64,000 nt of DNA from Anastatus disparis. Taxonomy: Eukaryota > Arthropoda > Insecta > Hymenoptera > Eupelmidae. Below are positions 1 to 11,024 of this stretch, one piece after another. The notes below the pieces were generated by a model that worked only from the letters and a program-made list of their open reading frames with translations, had not been told where the DNA came from and did not search any database. The stretch's first letter is position 1, and every line of letters begins with the position of its first letter. The stretch lies in NCBI GenBank assembly GCA_017163975.1, contig JAFFSR010000364.1, forward strand, positions 860,001 through 924,000. The letters are read 5' to 3'. Made by a program: the position numbers and the translations under genes.

Positions 1-1560
1 TTACATAAATAATTAATTTTTAAATTTAAAATATTAAAATTGAATTAAAAGAAATTTTTTATAGCTTGTATTTTAATAAATCTTCATACACACTCATTTT
101 CTTTCAAAAAATTCATTGATGTTTACTTTATTTTTTAGTTATTCGTTGTCATTTATTATTTACAAATTTATTTTATTTCATTTATTATTTATTATGGAAT
201 CATTTATCATATTTTATTGGTCATTTATTATTGACTAATTTATTTTATTCAATTTGTCATTAATTCTTAATTTATTTATTTTATTTCGTTCATTATTTAT
301 GATTAATTCGATAAGTCTAAAGCGCGATAATTATTTAGCACATATAGCATGCAATTCCTTACAATAATTATTTAGCACATATAGCATGCAATTCCTTACA
401 ATGTAGTTATCGATCGTTAACTTTACTGAATAAGGCCCCAGCCAAGCGTTACATTTGTACGCTCGTATAAGATACACGGTCAATTATGATGTACATGTAT
501 GTCATATAAATGCACTGAAATATGAATCGTAATGTCGCTCCACTGTTTTGTAGTGAAAACACACTCCTTACGTTTCGTACGCATAGAATCCTGCAACGGG
601 AGAACAGTGGCGCTACTGTGAGAAAAGAGAAATACTTCGCATTAGCAAAATGAAACTCCTTCGTGAGTGGAAATGCGCACGCACCACAAAGAGCTGTTAA
701 CTTCGTCTGTGGAACTTCACACGTCCCATTAGAGGAGAAATTAGCATCTTACTGTTTGGTTAAGCAGAGACACAATTTTTTCAGTGTGTATAATGCGTTA
801 AATGCTTGTGTCATTTTCAAAAAACGTTGACAAAACAGCATATTGTTAGTTCATTTTTTAAAAGGAGAACTGCTACGGTAGTATTTTTAACTGAGAGATT
901 TTTCTCTAAGGTTAATATTTTACCCTTGCGTTTTCATCATGTATATTATTTGTAATCGTTTCGTTAGAATGCTCAGTAATCATCAAGACGAAATAAATAT
1001 TAGCTACAAGTCAACGTACTGGGGTAAATATTACTTTCATCAATACATTATAGGTAAAATTTGAAGTTGCCGAGCAATTGTGCTACTGTAAATGCACCGT
1101 AACTTTAATATCTTCATCATTCTTGCATAATAAACAGGTTCCTAAAATATATGGAATATTTAATTTTTTAACATAAAAGTATCAATCTATTGAATAAATT
1201 TTAAGATTTTTATTTTATTTTCTAGTCTTTTGACCACTTTTTGTCATTTGATTTGAAAAAGCTTTATGCACACAAGAATAATGCCAATACCATAGCCAAC
1301 TCTGTTTGAAAAAATTACTTTCATTCATCGAATCAAATAAAACAAGGTAGAAATTATAGATTCAATAGTTTATTGAAAAATTATGAAAGTGTGGCTTATG
1401 CAAAATTATCTTACAATATCATAAGATAAAGACATTTTTCTCTTCTTTTAAGTATTATCTTTTTTTTTCCAATATTGAGACAAATATTTATATAATAAAT
1501 TATTTTCAGGTTTCTATGATGTTTTTACCTTGAAATATATAATTTACAAAAATTAAATAA
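1..1560. other. AT-rich non-coding DNA, no gene seen
   Basis: Apart from the 37-bp tandem duplication at 327-400, this stretch contains no ORF with recognisable domains and no clear repeat ends. The section 420-760 is visibly less AT-rich than its surroundings and contains several CpG dinucleotides. It could be regulatory or the relic of an older element, but nothing in it decides this. Confidence 0.6.
327..400. repeat. Perfect 37-bp tandem duplication (2 copies)
   Basis: The unit at 327-363, beginning ataattatttagcac, is repeated without a mismatch at 364-400. Two exact copies back to back indicate a very recent duplication by slippage or end joining. No function is implied. Confidence 0.95.
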
Positions 1561-2111
1561 AAAAAAAGAAATTTATTTTATAGTGAGTCAGCCGTACAGA
1601 GGTATTATTGAATTAAAAATATTTTTTTATTTATGGCTGATTCTATTCAGATTCATGCAGGCCGTCACTGATCGATTTTTTCTCTTATAAGTGATAAAAA
1701 TACCTTCTAATATGCATATAAAGATAAAATTTACCTCGTAGAACCCCCAAAAAAATGTTTTTTCCTCGCTACAGCGTATTTAGTGCTGGGTGTAAAAATA
1801 AAAATTAAAAAATTGAAAATGAACATCAACTTTTAAATTGCTGTAGCTCCTTCAATTTCTTGACTTTTTCAGACGTTCTTTTTATAAAAATGTGCAGAAT
1901 CCAGTCTCGTTTTAAATGCTGTTCCGATTTTTACAATACGAGTTGATCCCTCTGAGTTATTCATAAAAAACCGAAAAAGGACGATTTTTTTTCAAATGCA
2001 ATTTCCTCAAAAACTATATTTTTTTTCTTTGAAATTTCTATATATTTTTATACATGAAAGTACTAACTTTTAGGATAGGTGAGATATGCAATTTTGCCTC
2101 ATTTTTTGTAA

Positions 2112-3442
2112 CCTTTAACGGTCATACATCTACAAAATGACGTAATAGTCACACGGGGTATGGCATACCCCAGCAACTTTGCGACGCAATAAAAAATAGT
2201 AAAAAAGTAGATAAAGAAACTAAAAAATCCCAACATATATTTTGAATTTTTCTTTAATAAATTAAACAGATTTGGCAGAGCTGAATTATTTTTAAATATT
2301 ATAAAAAAATTATTGAAAAAAAAATGAAAAAATCCTCTTTTTTCACAAAAATTGTTATAATTCCTTCAATTTTTAAGTTATAAAAAAAATAAAAACAGTT
2401 TTTTAAACTAGAAAAATTACTATAAAGACTATATAGTACTATAGACTATATATAGTGCGATATCTTACTTTCTAAAAAGTATATTTATTTTGAGATTTGA
2501 AGGTGGAATTTAAAAAAAAATAAAAACAGTATTTCCTTTAAAAAAATGCATTATATTTTAAAAATAGATAAAAATGCTTGAAAAACAAAGACATTTTGTA
2601 AAAAATAAAACATTATTCTTATCCGTATGCACAGTCAGTGCATATATAAGCACGATGCTCGTTGCACATGGCCCGATCGCAATCTGGGAATTTTAAATAG
2701 TTTTTTCTATCTATTTGCCTCTTACTTAGTCTACATCTTGTTGGTTTCTCAAATCTGAGGCGCCTTTTTCACCTCCAACTCTTTCTCTTAAACATAAGAG
2801 ATCTGCAATTGCAATTTTAATATCTATGAAACGACCATTTGAAACCGTTGACGCCTCTCAAAATCGTTGCCAGACGGCCGCGTGCTCGAGATTTCAATAA
2901 CCTTTTGTTTAGTGCGGCATCTTTAAGGTCAAAATCGTTAGTACCTGACTTAAAATTTGTGTCTGAATGTTCAGATTCTACCGAAATATTGTCTTCTTCA
3001 TCCTCAGAATACTCGACTTCGATTGTAGTCTGCTCCTCGGTTTCTATGAGCAATTGTTCTGCTATGGTCCTCGAACGCAAATTATATGACATCTAAAACA
3101 CATTTCATCATGCTTTAAATTAAAAATTAAAACTTCACAAATCATCATGTGACACCTGCTTTTTTTATTTTAAGTATAAAAATCATTTAAAAAATTGCTC
3201 TAAAAATTTTTTTCTTACACTGTGGTCATACGGGGTATGGGATACCTCAATATTTTAAGCGGCCCGCTTCGAACAACTGTTGAATAAGAGGAGCCGATGG
3301 AAATAATACTTACCTGGCTTTCAAGTAGAAAATTCAAAGTGTTGGTAGACATGGAAATAATCCGCATATTCTTTTATTTAAGAATTCGTATTTCAGTTCA
3401 AAAAACACGAGGGGTATGATACACCCCTGTGACCGTTAAGGG
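2112..3442 (-). mobile_element. Internally deleted piggyBac-family transposon
   Basis: The element is bounded by inverted ends: cctttaacggtcat on the left and, on the right, the reverse complement of cccttaacggtcac. A TTAA lies at 3443-3446, and a mutated gtaa at 2108-2111 occupies the matching left position, which is the piggyBac target signature. Sub-terminal copies of the palindromic motif ggggtatg...catacccc occur at both ends (about 2156 and 3411). The interior keeps only the transposase N-terminus and C-terminal cysteine-rich domain (see the pseudogene). At 1.33 kb it is far shorter than an autonomous piggyBac, so it could only have moved in trans. Confidence 0.85.
2619..3092 (-). pseudogene. 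piggyBac transposase, internally deleted remnant
   Basis: The N-terminal part (2817-3092, 91 codons) has an acidic stretch rich in D and E and ends with RGVNGFKWS, a motif typical of the entry into the DDE_Tnp_1_7 domain. A shifted frame downstream (2619-2770) reads RCRLSKRQIDRK, then CNEHRAYICTDC, followed by a stop. That is the C-terminal cysteine-rich DNA-binding domain of piggyBac transposases. The whole catalytic core with its aspartates is missing between the two parts, and there are frameshifts at the junction. The protein therefore cannot be active. The family call is secure because both end domains and the TTAA-flanked inverted repeats agree. Confidence 0.85.
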
Positions 3443-3890
3443 TTAAACAAATTTTTAAGCGTTTTTTTATATTTTCTATTCTAAAGCATTGATGCCATGG
3501 TGCATCGCGCTATTTCTTCAACTATTACGCCTTCTTACATTTCGTTTATGCTTTTATTTATAGATGTGTAAAAAATATTAATGAAAATCTTTAAAATAAA
3601 GCCCTGATTAAATTTTTTCATCAATTAGAACCGGAGCTATAACGATTTTAAGTTTATAAAAGTAGACATTTTTTTCGTTAAAAATTAAAATTTTTTATTA
3701 AGTTATTTCGTGACAACGATTTAAATTTAGTTTGTAGGGAATTGACATGTGCCACCGCTATGTAGCGACGATTCGCTTTTTGCATTCTCATTAATGATTA
3801 TGCGCATCCAAGTATAAAAGAGTAAAATAAATAAAATTATCTAACAAAAAAATTTTTTTTTCTTTATTTGAAAAATTAATTAATAATAAT

Positions 3891-4070
3891 ATGGCTTTAC
3901 TGGTTGTTAAAACTAAGTGCAAGGATTTGAAAGAAAAGTACAGCAAATTTGTTAACGATTGCTCCAAAAATCCGTTTAGAGAATCAGGTGATCTAATGGA
4001 GTCTTTGAAGCGCTTGTATCCAAGTATTTCTTTCTCTGGAGGAGATAAAGTATGTCCTTCGTGTGCGACG
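3891..4070 (+). pseudogene. N-terminal fragment of the SDGAA transposon protein
   Basis: This frame encodes about 60 residues with KCKDLKEKYSKFV near the start and GDKVCPSC at the end. It matches in pattern the cysteine-bearing N-terminal region of the insect repeat-borne protein whose later parts appear downstream at 6830-8195 on the same strand. After CPSC the reading frame continues only into unrelated residues and stops at 4103, so the homology breaks here. About 2.7 kb of unrelated DNA separates it from the next homologous piece. Either a long insertion or an intron would explain that. I favour an insertion, because no good splice donor lies at the break. Confidence 0.55.
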
Positions 4071-4103
4071 CCATTCGGCATCGCTATTTTATTAAGAGAA
4101 TAA

Positions 4104-4494
4104 AATATGAATAGAACTATAGAGCGTACTTTTTTTTTTAAATAAATCTTTTTTCCTCTAGACATTACTTAACAGGGTGTAATTTTTATGTGATTTTCTT
4201 TTATTAAAATATTGCATAAATTTTATTTTTCATGGGTCGGGGCCGTAGTTATAGAATTTGAATCGAGCGATTTTCCCGCTCGATTTCGTCTGCCTAAACA
4301 TCATAGTGAAAGAACGAAAATAATGAGAGAGTTTGTTTGCGCCAAAGAAAGAAAGAAAAAAGAAGAAAAAAAGAAGATGAAGAAAAAAAAAGAATAAAGC
4401 GGACTATAAAGACTTTTTTTTGTAATTTATAAATCGAAGCGAAAGATTTTCCATAATGTATATGCGTCAAGCAAGTGTATTAGGAGTTGCGTAT
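4104..4494. other. AT-rich spacer, no gene seen
   Basis: This stretch contains a lysine-rich low-complexity frame (4315-4396, purine-rich), which I regard as chance. No repeat boundary is visible. Confidence 0.5.
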
Positions 4495-4870
4495 TACACT
4501 GAAAAAAGTACGGGAACTCTCCGTTACCGCAGCGTAGTGTCGCTGTACGAAACGCACATTCGTCTGTATGTTTTAAAATTTAGGACCGTTGATATACCTT
4601 TTTAAGCGAGTATATGTATAAACAAATGAAACGCGACGACGTACCGGCCTTTGAGAAGTCTGCTGTTAGAATTTAGGAAAGCAGACGACCTATGGCGTAT
4701 AGTTGCCATCTTAACAGTGTATATTAGATTTCCCTCTTAAGCGTACGCGCTCTAGCTTTAATTTTTGAGATAGCAGACTTCCCAAAAACGTAGCAAGGAT
4801 CTCTGTTATGCGTAAGACGGCTGCGCGTTGGCATTTAGTACAACTGTCATCCCCAACTTTTTTCAGTGTA
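4495..4870. mobile_element. MITE, 376 bp, TIR tacactgaaaaaagt, TSD gtat
   Basis: A 15-bp terminal repeat (tacactgaaaaaagt) occurs inverted at both ends, and the 4-bp word gtat flanks it at 4491-4494 and 4871-4874. The interior is non-coding and less AT-rich than the surroundings. A 4-bp duplication without TTAA does not fit mariner, hAT or piggyBac, so I leave the superfamily open. Confidence 0.6.
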
Positions 4871-5079
4871 GTATTCAAGTGAGAGTGAGCGAGAGAACAA
4901 ATCCATGCGTGCGAGCGAGAAAAAGAGAGAGCGAAAGAAGGTCTAAGCGCCGGCGCCTCTCTTGGAAGAAATAGTATTTTATGCATCATAATTTATGAAA
5001 TTAGTTAATAGATTAAGAATGGTTAATGCGAGTGTGTGAGATGTAATAATCTATTAAATTATTCGTTAAATAGTTGATA

Positions 5080-5770
5080 ATAAAAGAGTGCGGAACGGAA
5101 GTAATTAACAGCCAATGGGATTTTTACGCGCCGATTGTTAGTTAATATTTTGTCGAAAACGAAGCGCTGTGATTGGCCCGCCGTCAACGGACTTGTCGTT
5201 GCTCACCGAAAAAGCGGGCCTTGTCGTCAATCGTTGTCGAGTCTTGCAGCGAAGCGGTCGTGTTCAGAGAGAGAATCTGGGATTTTTTTCGAGAGTGTGC
5301 CTTTGTTAAGAAAGAGTTTTCTTGTGTCAAGTTTTTTTTTGTGTTTAATTTTCTATAAAAGAGTTTTTCGTGTGAGATAAATATTAATGAATTATTTAGA
5401 GTCAGCGCGTAGTAGAGCCTGTAGTTTTTTTTGTGTGTAATTTTCGTGTAAAATTTTAATTACTTAACAAAGGCCGCGAGATTTTATAAAAGAAATAAAA
5501 GAGAGAATAAAGAGCGTTCGTTCATTTAAAGTAGCGTGTGTATATCAGAGTATAGTTGCGCCTTTGTTTTTTATATTGTGTTCGTGTAGATAAAAAGGAA
5601 AATATCTAATCGCTTAGAGAGAAAAAGGACACGGTCTTGCGTCAAAAGGCCCAGGGTAGCTTCACCAGCGGGTGTCTCTAGAGAGCGAGAAAGTGAGAGA
5701 GAGCCGATCAAAGTAGCGATCACCAGCGAGGAGAAAAGCGAAGAAAAGATTTCTTTATCTAAGGTATAGT
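5080..5770 (+). promoter_or_regulatory. Promoter-like region with CCAAT boxes and purine-rich leader
   Basis: This stretch has higher GC and CpG than the window average. It carries a CCAAT box in direct orientation (gccaatggg at about 5110) and one inverted (gattggcccg at about 5171), and is followed by leader-like DNA rich in gagaga. A splice-donor-like ag|gtatag lies at about 5763. The arrangement resembles an arthropod promoter with a first non-coding exon. No downstream coding exon can be connected to it, so it could equally be the 5' region of a transposon. Function is inferred only from composition and motifs. Confidence 0.3.
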
Positions 5771-6770
5771 GTGAAATTTCTTAGCACGTATGCTTGCGTG
5801 TTGAATTTCTGTGTGCCGGTAAAGAAATAGAAAATTACTTTTATCTTCAGTTTAATTAACATACTTAAAAATCATTTTTCTTTACTATTTGCAATTTATT
5901 GTGTATTAAATTCAACTGTTCTTTTCTTTTATCTAGCGCGATTTTCTGTGTATGTAAATTCGTACATGTGTGTGTTAGGAAATAGTAGTGTGAAAATAGA
6001 AAAAAAAAGAGTAACGAGAGCTGCGAGATTAAAAATTATTAGAAGCGTTTTATTAAAATTTTCTGTTATATGTGTAATTATTATTCTAAAAATTAAAAGA
6101 GTGTAAAATTCGAAATTGTCGTCCGTGAAAACCGTTTACAAAAGTTTTCCATAGAAAGAAAATTTCAGTTGATAGTCGCGAAAATCGCGCCGAGTTCGTG
6201 GAAGTCAGTGTAAAATTCGAAAATAAGGGGGAAGTAAAGTAAAGCCAGAAAGCGAGCAGAGCCTGCGGTGCCGTGGAGAGGCACTAGCCGCGTGGTATAG
6301 GAGAGTGAGTGAGAAAGAGAGAGAAAGAAAGACGCAAAGAAAAACGAGAGTGAGTGAGTTGCGTATAGCGTAGGCATACAAAAAGATTTTTATAATTTTC
6401 ACCCGTGTTAAATCCATGCGCCTGATTATTATCAATATTTCTTTCAATGTGTTAAAATTTTCAAATAAGTGTAAAATTCTGTGATAGAGAAAATTTAAAT
6501 TAATATATTTTTCTTTAAAATTAATTGTGGTGTATTCTTTTTATTTTTTCTAATTGAACTTGGAGTGTGTGTGAGAGAGAGAGAGTACATTAAGAAAGAG
6601 AAAAACAAAAGAGAGAGTATATTGAAATTAAAAGAGTGTGCTCTAGAGAGATAAAAATTAGAAAAAAGATTAGGTAAAGGTAGAATACACGCGTCTCCCG
6701 AACGCGTGAATCTCGGCGGATCCCCTCTGTGATAGTCTCATAAAAAATCACAGTTTTATTAAATTTTTAG
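5771..6770. other. Non-coding, gagaga-rich DNA of unknown origin
   Basis: Purine-rich runs such as gagagagagagtac (about 6575) and several GT-rich donor-like sites occur, but no domain-bearing frame. The segment separates two parts of the SDGAA pseudogene. Its ends do not show an inverted or long terminal repeat that I can find. Confidence 0.4.
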
Positions 6771-6829
6771 ATTTTTGGCGATTCGGGATACTGGGACGAC
6801 GTCATCGCAAATACATCGTCACACGTGTT

Positions 6830-8195
6830 ACAGACGTAACCCTCAAAGTATCAATACAAAGGTGCGAAAATTCTATGCTCTTCGAAAAATAAAACAAATG
6901 AATAATGCATTTGATTCACAAATAGCAAGTAAAATTATGAAAGTCTACGATATAACGGATTCGCCCACATTAAATAAAAATAATGAATGTGAAAGATGAG
7001 ATAAATGGTTCGAAAATATTCTAATTGCTTTAGATAATTGTTAATATTTTCTTGAGAAAGTGCGATAATTAAGAAGAGGCCTAACCATCTGTCTTTGTCT
7101 AATAGTGTTTTTTATAATTTATATAAACACCATCGGCTACAACAAAAAAATAATGACAAGCCACGCTAGATATTAGTGCGATAAGTAGACTTTATAGTAA
7201 CAAAAGAATAATTTATTCACGTAGTTTTTAAATAATATGAAATTTACCAAATTAGATAGGTTATATTATTTATTGTTAGTAGGTCTCATATTATTCAAAA
7301 ACTGCGCGATGAAATTATTTTGTTCTTATTATACAATTAATCTATTCTACTAGTATCTAACGGGGGCTGCCATTTTTTCGTGTTACAGCAAAGGGTGTTT
7401 ATATGAATGATGAAAAACACTATGAGACAAAGACAGACAGTTCAGCCTGCTCTTAAGTCTTATACCAAGCGACATTTCCAAAAAATATTTATTATAAGTT
7501 TTACCAAATGTAACTGTTTATATGATTGATCAAGCAAGATCATTGGTAAATAATAAAGATATTTACAAAAAGCCTGAGAACTATTGTGCGCATTCTTTGG
7601 ATGGTGAAATTTTAACGAAAGCGAAAGATTATCATTTAAACGATAATCTCAATTTTTCTCGTCAAAGTGCAAATAAAAGTGATACAACATCTTTTAAAGA
7701 AAATGGTATAGAATAAAAGTTAAACGCTTTCTTATGCAAAGCATGAAAGAAATATATCAATTATTTGTAGAAGAAAATCCTGAAATGAAAACAAAAATCG
7801 GTTAATCAACATTCTATGCCATAAGATCAAAGTAGGTTATACCAGATCCACCCACCGATTCACGTCTTTGCGTTTATTGTGAAAACCTGGATTTGGGATT
7901 AAAAATATATTCTTCACTTTTTTGTTTAAAAGATTATATGAAATGTGTACTAAGAGAATGTAATGAATGTCCAATTGGAGATAGTACTGATTTAAAAGTG
8001 ATATCTTGGACAGAAAAAGATTTATATGAAGAAATAACTTACGGTGTTTGGGAAAAATCGGATTCACCGTATAAAACTAGCACAATTGAAGATTTCTTAA
8101 TTGAGTTAAAAGAGCATGTTCTCACTGTAGTACTCATAAAATGGTTAAATTGTAGTACTCATAAAATGAACAATTTTTCGTCACGCTCTGCTTAA
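6830..8195 (+). pseudogene. SDGAA-family transposon protein, middle region, broken
   Basis: This is homologous, piece by piece, to a large uncharacterised protein family carried by repeats in insect genomes. From the left: INTKVRKFYALRKIKQ (from 6843), MIDQARSLV (7522), YCAHSLDGEI (about 7585), KRFLMQSMKEIYQLF (about 7727, shifted frame), PPTDSRLCVYCENLDL (about 7850) and TSTIEDFLIEL (about 8080). Several frameshifts and stops separate the pieces, and a TTAA-flanked foldback (7073-7452) sits inside. Homology ends around 8125, before the catalytic-like aspartate region. That region is present in the minus-strand relative at 25336-26234, which shares the TSTIE-FLIEL segment. The biochemical role is unknown. 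A DDE/RNase H-like transposase is my inference from the other copy. Confidence 0.65.
7073..7452. mobile_element. Foldback MITE, 380 bp, flanked by TTAA
   Basis: Long inverted arms (about 7073-7230 against 7300-7452) begin gaagaggcctaacc and gagcaggctgaac. Both contain tgtctttgtct and later tataaacacc. TTAA flanks both ends (7069-7072, 7453-7456). It interrupts the SDGAA pseudogene. Its termini resemble those of the element at 49691-50075, so both belong to one TTAA-targeting family, piggyBac- or Kolobok-like. Confidence 0.85.
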
Positions 8196-8234
8196 AAATA
8201 TATTTTATATTAAATAAATATGTATACGCACAAT

Positions 8235-8525
8235 GAATTATCAACTCATGAAGTAGAATAATGGTAGTTCTGGGTAAAGAGAAGGCTTCTTAAACACATT
8301 TGTAACTTACTAAGCTACTTAGAAGCATGCAGAAATTGTTTAAATAATGAGCATATAATGATAATAAATATAAAAACAATTAATTTATTGAAATTTTTTA
8401 ATGATTTGATAAAAATTATATATGTTTACCCAATACAAATTTGTAACTCATGAAGTAAATGAGTGCGAGTTCTGAGTTAAGAGAAGGCTTTCTAAATACA
8501 GTTGCAACTTATTTAGCCAAAGTCA
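8235..8525. repeat. Diverged direct repeat, two units about 205 bp apart
   Basis: The segment around 8240-8320 (aactcatgaagta ... agagaaggctt ... aactta) recurs at 8445-8515 with substitutions. A related inverted trace lies at about 8710-8740. The surrounding 8196-8940 has no coding potential. Confidence 0.6.
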
Positions 8526-8942
8526 TGTAAAATAATTTATTTTCAAAATTCATAAAGCTATATTTTACCATGTTATAAAAAAATGGGAAATAAAGAGTTA
8601 CGTAATTAACAAAAATCTTTACGATTATAAAATAATATGGTAAATCGATTATTACTAATGAGAATTACGAATCTTTATAATATTGTCGAATCATAGGTTA
8701 AAAACATAAAGAACTCTTAACTACTTCATGCAGTACAATGACTATCATACATACACGACAAGGGTCAATCACTTGAAATAAGTAACAAATTTCTAAGTCG
8801 GCAAGTAAACTATTAATAAATAATCAAAATTATGACGTTGAAAAATAAGCATCTTTTATTGATTTCAACAAAATTTATTATTTTTAGTATATTTGTACAT
8901 CATAATATACTGAAAATATAAAAAGCCTAACTTAATGAATAT

Positions 8943-9052
8943 AAAAAACAGTAACGGAAATGAAAATAGGTGAACATTTAACTAAATATTTAAAATAATC
9001 ATAGTATATATGTAAACTTATAGTAGTATATGATAATTATTATATTCAATAT
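8943..9052. repeat. Direct repeat DR-a, left copy
   Basis: About 110 bp from aacagtaacggaaatgaaa to ttcaatatg. It recurs in the same orientation at 15682-15789 with roughly ten differences by eye. The two copies bracket a 6.6-kb block that contains the Transib element. Confidence 0.85.
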
Positions 9053-9225
9053 GCCCGAGTAACCTTTTCACTTCGGCATGCAGGGGGCCCAAAGTTGGTG
9101 CCGAACCACCCTTAGTGGCACCGAAACTCTGGCCGAATTATCGCTGCAGTGGCTCCAAATCGGCGTGAGGCGTGGCGGTGAAAGGGGGCCCTCAGAGGGC
9201 AGTCGAATCTAGCTTATAAAATCGT
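9053..9225. other. Isolated GC-rich block
   Basis: This block of about 170 bp is markedly GC-rich in an otherwise strongly AT-rich region. It contains gggggccc twice (about 9084 and 9186) and a short stem ggtgcc/ggcacc (about 9100-9124). It starts exactly where the left direct repeat ends. It has no significant ORF and matches no RNA gene that I recognise. Confidence 0.5.
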
Positions 9226-9282
9226 AGAATTTGTGTACAATTATTTGTATAAACAAACAGCTGATTTGAGTACTAGAAAAAA

Positions 9283-9500
9283 ATATGAATTACTCAATTT
9301 CCTCGGGTACCAGAAAAAATATTAATTAATCGAATAAATTGAGTACTCGAAAAAATATGAATTACTCGAATTACTCGAGTACTCGAAAAAAATATGAATC
9401 ACTCAATTTCCTCGAGTACCAGAAAAAATATGAATTAATCGAATAAATTGAGTACTCGAAAAAATACAAATTACTCGAGAAAATATAAGATACATAAGAT
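9283..9500. repeat. Minisatellite, two ~109-bp units rich in ctcgaaaaaatatgaa
   Basis: Two consecutive units each contain caatttcctcg, agtacc(agaaaaaata) and gagtactcgaaaaaata. Shorter sub-repeats of the gaattactcg type continue to about 9550. It is low-complexity DNA without coding function. Confidence 0.75.
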
Positions 9501-9879
9501 AACTCAGATAAACATAAGATAACTCGACAGAATATGAATAGCTCGAGTTACTTAAATAACTAGATTATATTATCTATGGTAATTAGTTTTTTACCATGTT
9601 TTTATTGATTGGTTTTAGGTTGTATTTGTCCGTGTATTTGGGTAGAATTTTAGAATTAATTTTAAACGAGTTCAAGTCAAGTCGAAAGTAAATTATTTTT
9701 ATTAATTAATTCACTTATTATTAATTGTCAATTAAAAACAGTGTTTACATCGTATGATAATACAATAAAAAATCTTTTGTGGTTATGTAAGATACACATC
9801 GACGTTATGACAAAATCTTTACAATTTTCGGCTAGCCATCGTAGGCCCACGCTCGCCACCACGCTTCACCCATATGGCG

Positions 9880-10136
9880 CACAGTGGCAAAATCCGAGAG
9901 AAAAGTGATCATTCCAATCTGTAGACAATACCATAAAAGATAGCGAAAAATACCTTTGACAGAATTGTTCGTTAGAAAATTTCCTTTCGATTTGTCAGAG
10001 TCGATTTTTTATTTTCGACCACAGAAATTTTTTTAATTAGTCCAAAACTATGAACATGTAGATTATTACTGTAAATGACTATAAAGTCCTGAGAAAAAAT
10101 TTTTTTTTATTTAATGAAATAAAAATTTTGTATAAT

Positions 10137-10190
<54 letters not shown>

Positions 10191-10675
10191 ATACATATAT
10201 ATTATATATGCATATAAACATATATATATATATACATATACAGATACACATATATAAATATATATATATATAAATATATATATATACGTATATGGAACGT
10301 CCATGTCAACTCGCACGTTTAAAAAATAAAAGTTGCTGAAAGTCTGGGAATCAGATAAACTCAAATAACTACATGTTGTAATTTGCAAAAATTCAGGTGT
10401 TTTCTATATGTAATTTTCAATAAAAAGTATCCTATTAAGTTTTTAGCAGAAGTTGATATTTTTCCATAAAAAAATTCATTAAATAATTTATTCAACAAAA
10501 AATTTCGAAAATTTGAATTATTCCATGAGTCTTAGCTTCCGACCCTTTTGACTTAGACCTCTAAAAATTTTTTTGTATGTCTTGGGTATCAAATGAAACT
10601 TATTTTCAGATTTTTAGCGATTATCATTTCTTGACCGTGCGAGTTAACGTGAAATGGCTCATATATATATATATA
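9880..10675. repeat. Transib left inverted arm
   Basis: This is the reverse complement of about 13775-14517. The outer 260 bp form the terminal repeat proper. The inner portion (10290-10660) is itself bounded by the motif atgtcaactcgcac and its inverted form gcgagttaacgtgaaa, which recur in foldbacks at 36.9 and 30.6 kb. Confidence 0.85.
10139..10289. repeat. TA-rich microsatellite
   Basis: (TA)n with interspersed tg and ca steps. It lies between the outer and inner parts of the Transib left arm, and the right arm has the matching tract at 14157-14262. Confidence 0.95.
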
Positions 10676-11024
10676 TATATGGATATATACTATTTAGATA
10701 CGTATTATATACATACATACACACAGTGTAGTGCACATACACACACAGACGCACAATTTAATATTCACATATTTTGATTATTTAATGGGTAAAAAGGAAA
10801 TGATTTAACATACATTTTAGTCAAAAATTAGTTTAATGGAACCATATAAATTTTTACATAAAATTGGTTATTCATATATTACGTTTATTTGTATGTACGT
10901 GCATAATGACATACAGCAATCATAAACTATTTTATAATCGAAATAATGTGCAAAAAAATAAACATAGTAAGTCTTTGACACAATGGAGATTGTGTGCACA
11001 AGTTTGTCAATATTTTAACCCATT

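Larger units (their letters stand above)
1600..3680 (-). repeat. Dispersed repeat R1, copy 1 (interrupted by piggyBac)
   Basis: The parts 1640-2111 and 3443-3670 are together the reverse complement of 26245-26960. Shared landmarks include the text around gacggcctgcatg, the segment tttttaacctttttgga-like to gctgtagctcc, and the end near ttctaattgat. The copy is split by the piggyBac element at 2112-3442, while the copy at 26 kb is continuous across the same point. R1 has no coding capacity of its own that I can see. It may be non-autonomous sequence belonging to the SDGAA transposon, since that ORF lies beside it in both places. Confidence 0.75.

Noticed and set aside
4212..4397. Lysine-rich small protein
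   Set aside because: It arises from a purine-rich low-complexity run and has no relatives or regulatory context that I can see.
10107..10388. Tyr/Ile-rich reading frames across TA microsatellites (also 13489-13680, 14059-14283, 45584-45904, 48118-48484)
   Set aside because: They are translations of (TA)n runs, open on both strands, and carry no domain.
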